The position numbers were made by a program, and so were the translations under genes. Source: an uncultured Clostridia bacterium (lineage in GTDB: Bacteria; Bacillota; Clostridia; TANB77; CAG-508). From it: a DNA stretch of 17,842 nt. Of the stretch, positions 7,017 to 14,650 are shown in pieces. The notes under the pieces are model-generated. The model saw only the letters and a program-made list of their open reading frames with translations. It was not told the origin of the DNA and made no database searches. The stretch lies in the NCBI GenBank assembly GCA_944386315.1, contig CALXAS010000008.1:1-17842 (forward strand). The letters run 5' to 3'. Positions within the stretch are counted from its first letter, which is position 1, and each line of letters begins with the position of its first letter.

Positions 7017-8033
7017 ATGGAAAAGAAAATACGTATTTTAACAGGGGATAGACCAACAGGGAAATTACATATAGGTCATTATTTTGGTTCCTTACAAAAA
7101 AGAATAGAAATGCAAAATTCTGGACTATATGATCCCTATATATTAATTGCAGATGTGCAAGCATTAACAGATAACTTTAATAATCCGGAGAAAGTAAGAA
7201 AAAATGTAAGAGAAGTAGCTATGGATTATTTAGCAGCAGGAATTGATCCGGAAAAAACAACTATCTATATTCAGTCTATGATACCAGAAGTAGCAGAACT
7301 TACAGTATTTTATTCTAATTTAGTAACAATTGCTAGATTGCAACGAAACCCAACAGTAAAAACAGAAATTGCCCAAAAAAGAGATTTATTTGGGGAGAGT
7401 GTTACTTATGGATTTTTAGGATATCCAGTTAGTCAGGCTGCAGATATTACCTGCTTTGAAGGAAAATTAGTACCTGTAGGAGAAGACCAACTTCCTCTTA
7501 TCGAACAATGTAGAGAAATTGTGAGAAAGTTTAATTCTATTTATGGAGAAGTACTAGTGGAACCAGAGGCAGTGTTATCTAGTGGCAAAAGAATTAAAGG
7601 GCTAGATGGCAATGAAAAAATGGGAAAATCTTTAGGAAACGCAATCTATTTATCCGATACAGAAGATGAGATAAACAAAAAAGTAATGAGTGCAGTAACG
7701 GATCCAGCTCGTATTAAAAAGGATGATAAGGGAAATCCAGATATTTGCATGGTTTACTATTATCACCAATTATTTAGCAAAGAGGAAGAAGTAAAGAATG
7801 TGTGTGAAGAATGTAAAGCAGGAGCAAGAGGTTGTGTGGCTTGCAAAAAGCAACTTGCTAAAAATATAAACAGTACAATAGAGCCAATACGTACAAAAAG
7901 AGCTTATTATGAAGAACATCCAGAAATTGTAGATAAAGTATTACAAGAAGGTACCAAAAAAGCACAAGAAGTAGCAAAACAAACTATGAAAAAAGTAAAA
8001 CAAGCAATGCAATTAGAGTATTTTACAAAGTAG
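7017..8033 (+). CDS. trpS: Tryptophanyl-tRNA synthetase with a cysteine cluster (probable Fe-S type)
   Basis: A 338-residue class I synthetase that charges tRNA-Trp. The HIGH-like motif is GKLHIGHYFGS (15-25) and the KMSKS-like motif is EKMGKSLGN (200-208). The specificity region around 90-150 (QSMIPEVAELTVFYS, GYPVSQAADI) is typical. The C-terminal part has C244, C263, C266, C273 and C276. The arrangement C244-x21-C266-x6-C273-x2-C276 closely resembles the [4Fe-4S] ligand set described for Thermotoga maritima TrpRS. I chose the ATG at 7017 because AAAGGA (7003-7008) stands 8 nt away, whereas it would directly abut the ATG at 7008. That alternative would add only three residues. The next gene, obgE, starts 14 nt after the stop. 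Confidence 0.96.
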   Translation: MEKKIRILTGDRPTGKLHIGHYFGSLQKRIEMQNSGLYDPYILIADVQALTDNFNNPEKVRKNVREVAMDYLAAGIDPEKTTIYIQSMIPEVAELTVFYSNLVTIARLQRNPTVKTEIAQKRDLFGESVTYGFLGYPVSQAADITCFEGKLVPVGEDQLPLIEQCREIVRKFNSIYGEVLVEPEAVLSSGKRIKGLDGNEKMGKSLGNAIYLSDTEDEINKKVMSAVTDPARIKKDDKGNPDICMVYYYHQLFSKEEEVKNVCEECKAGARGCVACKKQLAKNINSTIEPIRTKRAYYEEHPEIVDKVLQEGTKKAQEVAKQTMKKVKQAMQLEYFTK

Positions 8034-8047
8034 AAGAAGGAGGAACT

Positions 8048-9319
8048 ATGTTTACAGACTACGTAAAAATTATAGTAAAGTCTGGAGATGGAGGAAACGG
8101 AGCTGTTTCTTTTCGTAGAGAAAAATATGTAGCAGCAGGCGGACCAGACGGCGGAGACGGAGGAAAAGGTGGCGATGTTTATTTCTTTGTAAATCCAGAT
8201 GCCAATACACTGATTGATTTTCGTTATAAAAAGAAATTTAAAGCAGAAAATGGTAAAAATGGAGAAGGAGGACACCGATATGGAAAAAGTGGGGAAGACT
8301 TACATATTGGAGTGCCTATTGGAACGATTATAAAAGATGCACAAACACAAGAAGTACTTGCAGATTTATCTCAAAAAGGACAAGAGGAATTAGTTTTAGC
8401 AGGAGGAAGAGGAGGAAAAGGAAATTCGCATTTTGCCACTTCCACTAGACAAGCTCCAAGATTTGCCATAGATGGAGAAAAGGGGATAGAGAAAGAATTA
8501 ATTTTAGAATTAAAACTATTAGCAGATGTAGGGTTAATCGGCTTTCCAAATGTAGGAAAATCTACTTTTTTAGCAAGAACCACTTCTGCTACACCTAAAA
8601 TTGCTGATTATCACTTTACAACATTAGAGCCAAATTTAGGAGTAGTAACATCAAAAACAGGAGAAAGCTTTGTAATAGCAGATATACCAGGAATTATAGA
8701 AGGAGCGAGCGAAGGTACAGGATTAGGATTACAATTCTTAAGACATATAGAAAGAACAAGACTACTATTACATGTCATAGATGTATCTGGTATAGAAGGC
8801 AGAAATCCTGTAGAAGATTTCTATACGATTAATACAGAATTAAAAAAATATAGTGAAAAATTAGCGAAAAGAAAGCAAATTATTGTAGCTAATAAAATAG
8901 ATAGTATGCAAGATTTTAGGTTATATGAGGAATTAGAAAAAGTAGCTCAAAAAGAAAATTTAGAAATCTATAAAATTTCTGCGGTAACAGGAGAAGGGGT
9001 AGATACTTTATTAAACCGAGTAACAGAAGTTTTAAAAGAATTACCAAGAGAAGAATTAGTAGAAGTAAAACAACATAAAATATATACTTTAGAGGAAGAA
9101 GAGCCGTTTACGATTAAAAGAGAAGATGGTATTTGGGTAGTAGATGGCCCAGCGGTACAAAAATTAATGAGAAGAGTGAATTTAGAAGATAATGAGTCTT
9201 TATACTATTTTCAAAAATGCTTAGATGAATTAGGAGTCAATGAAAAATTAAAGAAAATAGGTGTAAAAGAAGGAGATACCGTAAGAGTAGTAGACTGGGA
9301 ATTAGAATGGTATGATTAA
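8048..9319 (+). CDS. obgE: GTPase Obg/CgtA, three-domain form
   Basis: A 423-residue ribosome-associated GTPase involved in 50S maturation and stress responses. The Gly-rich Obg domain covers about 1-157 (GGPDGGDGGKGG at 31-42). The G domain follows with G1 GFPNVGKS (165-172), T191-T192 as switch I, G3 DIPG (212-215), G4 NKID (282-285) and G5 SA (311-312). A C-terminal OCT domain (about 342-423) ends in VRVVDWELEW, as usual in Bacillota and absent from the E. coli protein. A strong AAGGAGG precedes the start, 14 nt after trpS, so the two are probably cotranscribed. Linkage of obg to rplU-rpmA is widespread. Here trpS and the minus-strand gene lie between them. Confidence 0.97.
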   Translation: MFTDYVKIIVKSGDGGNGAVSFRREKYVAAGGPDGGDGGKGGDVYFFVNPDANTLIDFRYKKKFKAENGKNGEGGHRYGKSGEDLHIGVPIGTIIKDAQTQEVLADLSQKGQEELVLAGGRGGKGNSHFATSTRQAPRFAIDGEKGIEKELILELKLLADVGLIGFPNVGKSTFLARTTSATPKIADYHFTTLEPNLGVVTSKTGESFVIADIPGIIEGASEGTGLGLQFLRHIERTRLLLHVIDVSGIEGRNPVEDFYTINTELKKYSEKLAKRKQIIVANKIDSMQDFRLYEELEKVAQKENLEIYKISAVTGEGVDTLLNRVTEVLKELPREELVEVKQHKIYTLEEEEPFTIKREDGIWVVDGPAVQKLMRRVNLEDNESLYYFQKCLDELGVNEKLKKIGVKEGDTVRVVDWELEWYD

Positions 9320-9335
9320 AATTTTAAAAAATGTT

Positions 9336-9347
9336 AAACTTTTGTTT
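9336..9347. promoter_or_regulatory. Candidate LexA operator overlapping the lexA -35
   Basis: AAAC-TTTT-GTTT is an inverted repeat with 4-nt centre, the geometry of the Bacillota SOS box (GAAC-N4-GTTC) with A/T instead of G/C at the outer positions. It overlaps the -35 hexamer of the lexA promoter, where autorepression is expected. The outer mismatches make it a guess. Confidence 0.35.
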
Positions 9348-9374
9348 GACATTTTTTTGTTTGTATGATATGAT
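9346..9374 (+). promoter_or_regulatory. Sigma-A promoter of lexA
   Basis: TTGACA (9346-9351), a 17-nt spacer and TATGAT (9369-9374), only 27 nt after the obgE stop. Transcription should start near 9381, which rules out the in-frame ATGs at 9331 and 9370 as lexA starts. Confidence 0.8.
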
Positions 9375-9402
9375 AAGGAAAATTGAAATGGGAGTGATGA
9401 AA

Positions 9403-10065
9403 ATGCCAAAAAAGAAAAAAGATCCAATGTCACTGAATAGAAGAGAAAAAGCTATTTTGAGATTTATCGAAAAACAAGTAAACGAAGTAGGTTATGCTCC
9501 ATCTGTTAGAGAAATATGCCAAGCTGTAAATCTAAATTCTACAGCAACGGTACACATGTATTTAAGATTATTAGTAGAAAAAGGGTATATTAAGAAGGAA
9601 AATCAAAAAGGAAGAACACTAAGATTAATTAAAAATGCAGATAACGAACCAATAGAAAAAGAAGAGAAAAATTTCTATTCTGGAAAAGAAATGGTAGAAG
9701 TACCAGTAATAGGTAAAATTACAGCAGGTGAACCAATTTTAGCAGTAGAAAATGTAACAGATACATTCCCTATTCCTATCGATTTTGTGGGAAATAGTGA
9801 AAGCTTTATGCTTACTGTTAGAGGAGAGAGTATGATTGAAGCTGGCATTTTAGATGGAGACTATATCTTAGTAAAAAGACAAAATGTAGCTAACAATGGA
9901 GAAATTGTTGTGGCTTTAATTGGAGAAGAGGCAACTGTAAAAACTTTTTATAAAGAGAAAGACCATATCCGTCTACAACCAGAAAACAGTACGATGGATC
10001 CTATTATCGTTCCAAACTGTGAAATTTTAGGAAAAGTAGCAGGAGTATTTAGAAAAATAAAATAA
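9403..10065 (+). CDS. lexA: LexA, SOS repressor
   Basis: A 220-residue SOS repressor that cleaves itself when RecA filaments form. The winged helix DNA-binding domain covers about 10-76 (RREKAILRFIEKQVNEVGYAPSVREI onwards, with the LNSTATVHMYLRLL recognition part). The cleavage site is A108-G109 in KITAGEPI, the catalytic serine is S143 in RGESM, and the catalytic lysine is K180 in ATVKTF. All essential residues are present. I chose the ATG at 9403 because GGAG (9391-9394) stands 8 nt before it. The ATGs at 9388 and 9397 are in frame but badly spaced. The promoter overlaps a possible SOS box, which suggests autoregulation. The C-terminus ends in the family's VAGVFRKIK. Confidence 0.96.
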   Translation: MPKKKKDPMSLNRREKAILRFIEKQVNEVGYAPSVREICQAVNLNSTATVHMYLRLLVEKGYIKKENQKGRTLRLIKNADNEPIEKEEKNFYSGKEMVEVPVIGKITAGEPILAVENVTDTFPIPIDFVGNSESFMLTVRGESMIEAGILDGDYILVKRQNVANNGEIVVALIGEEATVKTFYKEKDHIRLQPENSTMDPIIVPNCEILGKVAGVFRKIK

Positions 10066-10114
10066 GCAAAAGAAAAGAATACAAACAGGAGGTTTTAGAT
10101 AGGGGAGAAACAAA

Positions 10115-10585
10115 ATGGAAAGAATGAAGACTTTTTTCATTTATGCATTATGTGTTATTGCATTCTTTATCTTTTCGCAAATTATCATATACATATGTAT
10201 TCATACCACATATCGTTACAAAGATTATGAAGTAAAAACACCAATATCTATTACAGTGGAGGTGCAAGCTACTTCTGTAAATGGAATTGTAAAAGGAAGA
10301 GTTTTAAATAATACACAAGAAGTAATGGAAAATCAATATTTGCAAATGGAATTTTACTCTAAACAAGATAATTTATTAGGAACAAAATATGTGCCTATCT
10401 CTCACTTAGAAGTAGGAGAGCAACAAGAGTATGAGATGAAATTTAATCTTTCAAGGGTGGACCATGTGGTGTTAGATATAGTAGATACAATACCAGAAAA
10501 TGTAACAGAAGAACAAAAAGAGTCTGATCCAGAAATGGGATTTGCTGTGCTTATTTCGGCACTCATTTTATTAATGGCTGTGTAA
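10115..10585 (+). CDS. Small membrane protein with an Ig-like extracytoplasmic domain
   Basis: I do not recognise a named gene. The 156-residue product has a transmembrane helix at 7-29, a beta-rich middle (about 43-125) and a second hydrophobic segment at 142-156 that runs to the stop. The middle part (VKGRVLNNTQEVMENQYLQ, then a Tyr/Leu-rich strand and EVGEQQEYEMKF) has the pattern of FxLYD-like or similar Ig-fold domains, in which a conserved GxVxN turn starts the domain. The loop would face outside if the N-terminus is in the cytoplasm. The start follows GGGGAG (10102-10107) with 7 nt spacing. It lies between lexA and the fatty acid genes and ends before a terminator, so it probably shares the lexA transcript. 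Function is unknown. Confidence 0.75.
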   Translation: MERMKTFFIYALCVIAFFIFSQIIIYICIHTTYRYKDYEVKTPISITVEVQATSVNGIVKGRVLNNTQEVMENQYLQMEFYSKQDNLLGTKYVPISHLEVGEQQEYEMKFNLSRVDHVVLDIVDTIPENVTEEQKESDPEMGFAVLISALILLMAV

Positions 10586-10592
10586 AGAAAAA

Positions 10593-10604
10593 ATGACCAG
10601 TCAT
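10593..10604. promoter_or_regulatory. Inverted repeat upstream of the fatty acid gene block
   Basis: ATGAC-CA-GTCAT, a 5-bp inverted repeat just upstream of a possible -35 at 10610. It could be an operator for the following operon. It does not match the FapR operator as I know it. Confidence 0.25.
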
Positions 10605-10609
10605 ACTAA

Positions 10610-10638
10610 TAGAAATAAAAAACAATTATCGATATAAT
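10610..10638 (+). promoter_or_regulatory. Possible promoter of the fatty acid operon
   Basis: TAGAAA (10610-10615), 17 nt and a perfect TATAAT (10633-10638). The -35 is poor. A start near 10645 would lie inside the following hairpin, so transcripts from here would escape the terminator that stops read-through from lexA. Confidence 0.4.
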
Positions 10639-10664
10639 AGTCTCTAATTTAGGAGACTATTTTT
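10637..10664 (+). terminator. Terminator after the small membrane protein gene
   Basis: ATAGTCTC (10637-10644) pairs with GAGACTAT (10653-10660), 8-nt loop, then TTTT. The stem can be extended by a few A-T pairs. It separates the lexA transcript from the fatty acid block. Confidence 0.65.
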
Positions 10665-10702
10665 ACTTTGCAAAAATGTCTCCAGAAAGGAAAAATAAAA
10701 TT

Positions 10703-11803
10703 ATGGAGATAAAAGGAATTAAAGTAGGAGATAAAATTTCCAAATATCCTATTATACAAGGAGGAATGGGGGTTGGCGTTTCTGGATATCGCCTAGCGGG
10801 AACTGTAGCAAAAGAAGGAGGCATTGGCATTATATCCACAGCAGACATTGGCTATAGAGAACCAGATTTTGAAAAAAATCCAGTAGAAGCAAATTTAAGA
10901 GCAATCGATAAAGAAATAGATAAAGCAAGAGAAATAGCACCAAATGGAATTATAGGAATTAACATTATGTGTGCTTTAAATAATTATTCAGAGATGGTAA
11001 AAGAAGTAGTAAAAAAAGGAATAGACTTAATTATATCAGGAGCAGGCCTTCCTAAAGATTTACCAGAGTTTGTAAAAGGAACAAAAACCAAAATTGCACC
11101 TATCATTTCTTCTGCAAGAGGGGCAAAATTGATTACAAAATTATGGAGAACAAAACATAATTATGTACCAGATATGATTGTAATAGAAGGTCCGGAAGCA
11201 GGAGGTCATTTAGGTTTTCATTTAGAAGAATTAGGAGAAGGAGAGAATCCGTTGCCAACAGAGGAAAGGCCAAAATTAGAAGACATCACAAGAGAAGTGA
11301 TTGAAGAAATGAAAAAGGTAGAGGAAGAGACAGGAAAAGAAATACCTGTTATTGTAGCAGGTGGTATTTATACAGGAGAAGATATTGCAAAATTCTTAAA
11401 ATTAGGAGCAAGTGGTGTACAAATGGCAACAAGATTTGTAGCAACAGATGAGTGTGATGCAGCAGAAGAATTTAAAAAAGCCTATGTAGATTGTAAGAAG
11501 GAAGACATAGAAATTGTAAATAGCCCTGTGGGAATGCCAGGAAGAGCAATTCATAATGCTTTTTTAGATAAGGTAAAGGAGCAAAGACCAAAAATAGAGA
11601 AATGTTTAAGGTGTATTCATACTTGTGATGTAAAAACAACGCCATATTGCATTACAAGAGCTTTAATTAATGCAGTAAAAGGAAATATGGAAAATGCTCT
11701 GCTTTTTTGCGGTAGTAATGCATACCGTATTCAAAATATAGTTCCTGTGCATCAATTAATGCAGGAATTAATGCAAGAAACAAATTTAGCTATGCAAGCT
11801 TAA
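10703..11803 (+). CDS. FMN-dependent oxidoreductase, nitronate monooxygenase / FabK family
   Basis: A 366-residue TIM-barrel flavoprotein of the family that includes nitronate monooxygenase and the enoyl-ACP reductase FabK. The FMN-binding N-terminus is YPIIQGGMGVGVS (15-27). The probable catalytic H169 lies in IEGPEAGGHLG, and phosphate binding is at VAGGIYTG (218-225) and GASGVQMATRF (235-245). Unlike classical FabK (about 310-320 aa) it has a C-terminal cysteine-rich tail, C301, C304, C308 and C316, plus C336, a form common in Clostridia. Because fabI follows in the same cluster, FabK activity is not proven. It could be a second reductase or an oxidoreductase of other function. The start at 10703 follows AGAAAGGA at about 12 nt spacing. 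The in-frame ATG at 10676 has no ribosome binding site. Confidence 0.8.
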   Translation: MEIKGIKVGDKISKYPIIQGGMGVGVSGYRLAGTVAKEGGIGIISTADIGYREPDFEKNPVEANLRAIDKEIDKAREIAPNGIIGINIMCALNNYSEMVKEVVKKGIDLIISGAGLPKDLPEFVKGTKTKIAPIISSARGAKLITKLWRTKHNYVPDMIVIEGPEAGGHLGFHLEELGEGENPLPTEERPKLEDITREVIEEMKKVEEETGKEIPVIVAGGIYTGEDIAKFLKLGASGVQMATRFVATDECDAAEEFKKAYVDCKKEDIEIVNSPVGMPGRAIHNAFLDKVKEQRPKIEKCLRCIHTCDVKTTPYCITRALINAVKGNMENALLFCGSNAYRIQNIVPVHQLMQELMQETNLAMQA

Positions 11804-11812
11804 AAGAAAGGA

Positions 11813-12673
11813 ATGAAAATAAGCGTGGTTATAGATAAAATCAGAAAAAATAAAAAAGTAGAAAAATCACAAAAAAATGTAGCAGCAGCGGATATGCTAA
11901 TAGGCAAGTGGGTAAAATGTGAAAAATGTAAAGAAATTATCTATAAAGAAGATTTGCACAATAACTTAAGTGTATGTCCTTATTGTGGGAAGCATTTTCG
12001 TCTATCTTCTAGGCGTCGATTAAAACAAATTGTAGACGAAGGAACTTTTGAGGAAATAGGGAAAGAAATTCATACAAAAGATCCATTAGAGTTTGAAGGA
12101 TATCTAAAAAAGGTAGAAAGTTTGCAAGAAAAAACAAAAATTGACGAAGCAGTCACTTGTGGCATAGCAGAAATAGAAGGAATAAGAACAGTACTTGCTA
12201 TTATGGACGGAAACTTTTTAATGGGAAGTATGGGGTTTTGTGTAGGAGAAAGAATTACACTTGCTATCGAAACAGCCATTCAAGAAAAATTACCTGTTAT
12301 TATTTTTTGTGTGTCAGGTGGAGCCAGAATGCAAGAAGGGATGATTTCTTTAATGCAAATGGCAAAAACAACGGAAGCAGTGCAAAAATTGCAAGAAGCT
12401 GGACTTTTATATATTAGCGTATTAACAGACCCGACCACAGGAGGAGTAACAGCAAGTTTTGCAAGTTTAGGAGATATTATTTTAGCAGAACCAGATGCTT
12501 TAATTGGGTTTGCAGGACCAAGAGTCATTGAACAAACAATAGGAGAAAAACTACCAGAAGGATTTCAAAAGTCAGAATTTTTACTAGAACATGGTTTTAT
12601 TGATAAAATAGTAGAAAGAAAAGACATGAAACATACTTTAGCAAATTTGCTAAGAATGCATCTATCCAATTAA
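11813..12673 (+). CDS. accD: Acetyl-CoA carboxylase carboxyltransferase, beta subunit
   Basis: AccD pairs with AccA to move the carboxyl group from carboxybiotin to acetyl-CoA, giving malonyl-CoA for fatty acid synthesis. The 286-residue protein has the N-terminal zinc ribbon C36-x2-C39 and C55-x2-C58, then the crotonase-like domain with SGGARMQEG (168-176) and TDPTTGGVTASFA (205-217), which forms the oxyanion hole, and GFAGPRVIEQT (232-242). Only 9 nt separate it from the flavin oxidoreductase gene. The start is slightly uncertain: GAAAGGA (11806-11812) abuts the ATG at 11813, and a GTG at 11825 (codon 5) would have a spacing of about 12. Either choice leaves all domains intact. Confidence 0.95.
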   Translation: MKISVVIDKIRKNKKVEKSQKNVAAADMLIGKWVKCEKCKEIIYKEDLHNNLSVCPYCGKHFRLSSRRRLKQIVDEGTFEEIGKEIHTKDPLEFEGYLKKVESLQEKTKIDEAVTCGIAEIEGIRTVLAIMDGNFLMGSMGFCVGERITLAIETAIQEKLPVIIFCVSGGARMQEGMISLMQMAKTTEAVQKLQEAGLLYISVLTDPTTGGVTASFASLGDIILAEPDALIGFAGPRVIEQTIGEKLPEGFQKSEFLLEHGFIDKIVERKDMKHTLANLLRMHLSN

Positions 12674-12758
12674 TGGCAGGATTTTTGCAAGAGGTATTTT
12701 ACAATATAGCAGGAAAAAAAAGTCAAAAGAGAGAAAAAATAAAAAAGGAGTGAATTTC

Positions 12759-13566
12759 TTGAAAAATACAAGCCTTAGTGCATGGGATAAAGTGCAAATA
12801 GCAAGAACACTAAAAAGACCAAAAGCATTAGATTATATTCAAAATATTTTTACGGATTTTATAGAATTGCATGGAGATAGATGTTTTGGTGATGATAAAT
12901 CTATTATAGCAGGAATTGCTATGTTAGAAGACATGCCTGTTACTGTAATAGGAGAGCAAAAAGGGAAAAATGCGAAGGAAAATATGGAAAGAAACTTTGG
13001 TATGACAAGTCCGGAAGGATACAGAAAAGCAATTCGATTAATGAAGCAAGCAGAAAAATTTAAAAGACCAGTGATTACTTTCATAGATACACCAGGAGCT
13101 TATCCAGGCTTAGGTGCAGAAGAAAGAGGACAACGGAGAAGCCATTGCACAAAGTATGCTTACCATGGCAAAATTAAAAGTGCCTATTATTTGTGTGGTA
13201 ATAGGAGAAGGTTCTAGTGGAGGAGCATTAGCACTTGGTGTGGGAGATAGAATTGTTATGCTAGAAAATGCCGTATATTCTATATTATCACCAGAAGGAT
13301 TTGCTAGTATCTTATATAAAGATGCTAGTAAGTCACAAGAAGCAGCAGAAAAAATGAAAATGACAGCAAAAGACTTGCAAAATTTAAAAGTAATCGATAA
13401 AATAGTAAATGAGCCTGAAAATGGTGTACAAGAAGAAACGATACAAGAAGTAGCACAAGAATTGAAAAAGTATTTTATTAAAGAAATAAAACAACTACAA
13501 AAGAAAGAAGAAAATACTTTATTAGAAGAAAGATACCAAAAATTTAGAAAAATAGGGACAATGTAA
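12759..13566 (+). CDS. accA: Acetyl-CoA carboxylase carboxyltransferase, alpha subunit, interrupted by a +1 shift
   Basis: Two overlapping frames together encode a complete AccA of 268 residues, the partner of AccD. The first frame gives TSLSAWDKVQIART through DTPGAYPGLGAEERGQ. The second continues GEAIAQSMLTMAKLKVP and GEGSSGGALALGVGD, the active-site glycines. The join is at 13131-13135: CAA, then one surplus base (C13134), then GGA GAA GCC. Without that C the family sequence RGQGEAI reads through. In the zero frame the codon after CAA is CGG and translation would stop at 13215-13217. I place the start at TTG 12759, 8 nt after AAAAGGAG (12743-12750). The GTG at 12750 overlaps that site. The rest of the gene shows no decay. 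It may be a sequence error, a fresh mutation or recoding. fabI follows after 20 nt. Confidence 0.9.
13125..13137 (+). other. Frame break in accA, zero-frame CGG codon
   Basis: AGA GGA CAA C GGA: a weak Shine-Dalgarno-like GAGG (13126-13129) stands 1 nt upstream of CAA, and the next zero-frame codon is CGG. Reading resumes correctly one base later with GGA. Slippage of tRNA-Gln from CAA to AAC would pair poorly, so skipping or four-base reading at CGGA would be the likelier mechanism if this is recoding. Confidence 0.5.
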
Positions 13567-13586
13567 GAAAGAGGAGGAAGTTAAAA

Positions 13587-14357
13587 ATGTTATTAGAAGG
13601 AAAGAAAGTAGTGATTATGGGAATTAGAAATAAGTGGAGCATTGCTTGGGGAGCAGCACAATCTGCTTATGAGAATGGAGCACAAGTTATCTTTACTCAT
13701 AATACTTTAGAAAATGAAGAAAAAATAAAAGAATTAATCGCAGAAATACCAGGAGCAAAGTCATTCCCATGTGATGCAGGAAGCGACGAAAGCATCCGTA
13801 CATGTTTAGAAGAAATCAAAAAAGAATATGGAAAAGTAGATGGAATTTTACACAGTATAGCACATGCTAATACAGCAGATTTAAGAAATGATTTTGTCTT
13901 AACTTCAAGAGATGGTTTTGCACATGCTTGCGATATTAGTAGCTATTCACTAGTGGCAGTTGCAAGAATTGCAAAAGAAATAGATTTATTCAATGAAAAT
14001 GCAAGTATGGTAGCCTTTACCTATTATGGAGCAGAAAAAGCAATAGAAGGTTACAATGTAATGGGTGTAGCAAAAGCGGCACTAGAAGCAAGTATACGTT
14101 ATTTGGCAATGGATTTAGGAAAAGAAGGAATCCGTGTAAATGGAATATCCGCAGGACCAATCAAAACTTTATCCGCAAAAGGAATTAAAGACTTCGGAAC
14201 CATTTTAGATGTAGTAGAAGAAAAAGCAGCATTGCATAAAAACGTAACCACTAGACAAGTAGGAGATGCAACAAGCTTCCTATTTAGTTCTATGTCATCA
14301 GCTATTACAGGAGAAATTATACATGTAGATAATGGATACTCTATTATGGGAGTTTAA
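13587..14357 (+). CDS. fabI: Enoyl-[acyl-carrier-protein] reductase FabI (NADH)
   Basis: FabI carries out the last step of each fatty acid elongation cycle, reducing trans-2-enoyl-ACP with NAD(P)H. The 256-residue short-chain-dehydrogenase-like protein has the FabI-type cofactor motif MGIRNKWSIAWG (11-22), the catalytic pair Y156 and K163 in YNVMGVAK, and Y146 ahead of it. These numbers equal those of the E. coli enzyme. RVNGISAGPIKTLSAKGI (183-200) is the substrate-loop region, and the C-terminus GEIIHVDNGYSIMG is typical. A strong GGAGGAAG ribosome binding site precedes the ATG, 20 nt after accA. It is the last gene of the block. The accB, accC, fabH, fabF, fabG and fabZ genes are not in this window. 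Confidence 0.95.
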   Translation: MLLEGKKVVIMGIRNKWSIAWGAAQSAYENGAQVIFTHNTLENEEKIKELIAEIPGAKSFPCDAGSDESIRTCLEEIKKEYGKVDGILHSIAHANTADLRNDFVLTSRDGFAHACDISSYSLVAVARIAKEIDLFNENASMVAFTYYGAEKAIEGYNVMGVAKAALEASIRYLAMDLGKEGIRVNGISAGPIKTLSAKGIKDFGTILDVVEEKAALHKNVTTRQVGDATSFLFSSMSSAITGEIIHVDNGYSIMGV

Positions 14358-14422
14358 ATGTCCCACTAAAGTCAGGGTATCATGTGACATGTCTCATTAA
14401 AGTCAGGGCTTAAGTGAGACAT
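14358..14422 (+). repeat. Two tandem 31-bp-spaced stem-loop repeats
   Basis: ATGTCCCACTAAAGTCAGGG (14358-14377) and ATGTCTCATTAAAGTCAGGG (14389-14408) match at 18 of 20 positions. Each is closed by an inverted copy of its own start, TGTGACAT (14383-14390) and TGAGACAT (14415-14422), so each forms an 8-bp hairpin carrying the same TAAAGTCAGGG loop. The units overlap by two bases. They begin directly after the fabI stop. They might be multiple-repeat ends of a lost insertion sequence, a small dispersed repeat or a protein-binding RNA. I cannot decide. Confidence 0.7.
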
Positions 14423-14465
14423 AGTAAGAAAAATGTCGAAAATAATAGAAAAAAGAAAAACACAA

Positions 14466-14502
14466 AAATCCTCTTCGCAAAATAAAAGAACGAAGAGGAT
14501 TT
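14466..14502. terminator. Perfect 12-bp hairpin between fabI and mreB
   Basis: AAATCCTCTTCG (14466-14477) pairs perfectly with CGAAGAGGATTT (14491-14502) around a 13-nt A-rich loop. On the + strand only short T-stretches follow (tttagttta). On the minus strand a better T-run (tttttgtgttttt) follows. It is probably the end of the fatty acid operon. The rest of 14423-14552 is A-rich with nothing recognisable. Confidence 0.7.
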
Positions 14503-14552
14503 AGTTTATATAAAAAACAAACCTAGGAAAAAGAAAAAATTTTGAAAAAACA

Positions 14553-14581
14553 TTGATATTTTTTCAAAAACGTAATATAAT
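14553..14581 (+). promoter_or_regulatory. Sigma-A promoter of mreB
   Basis: TTGATA (14553-14558), a 17-nt spacer and a perfect TATAAT (14576-14581), leaving a leader of about 60 nt before mreB. Confidence 0.8.
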
Positions 14582-14650
14582 TGTAATGAAATTGTAACAT
14601 AATAGCAATAGGAAAGAGAAAGAGCATAATATACCGAAAGGAAGATGGAA

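Noticed and set aside
12674..12758. A short coding sequence between accD and accA
   Set aside because: Only 85 nt, no conserved peptide, ends in the accA ribosome binding site.
13114..13566. The second accA frame as an independent gene starting at GTG 13114
   Set aside because: It begins in the middle of a conserved domain, has no ribosome binding site, and continues the AccA family sequence exactly. It is the 3' part of accA.
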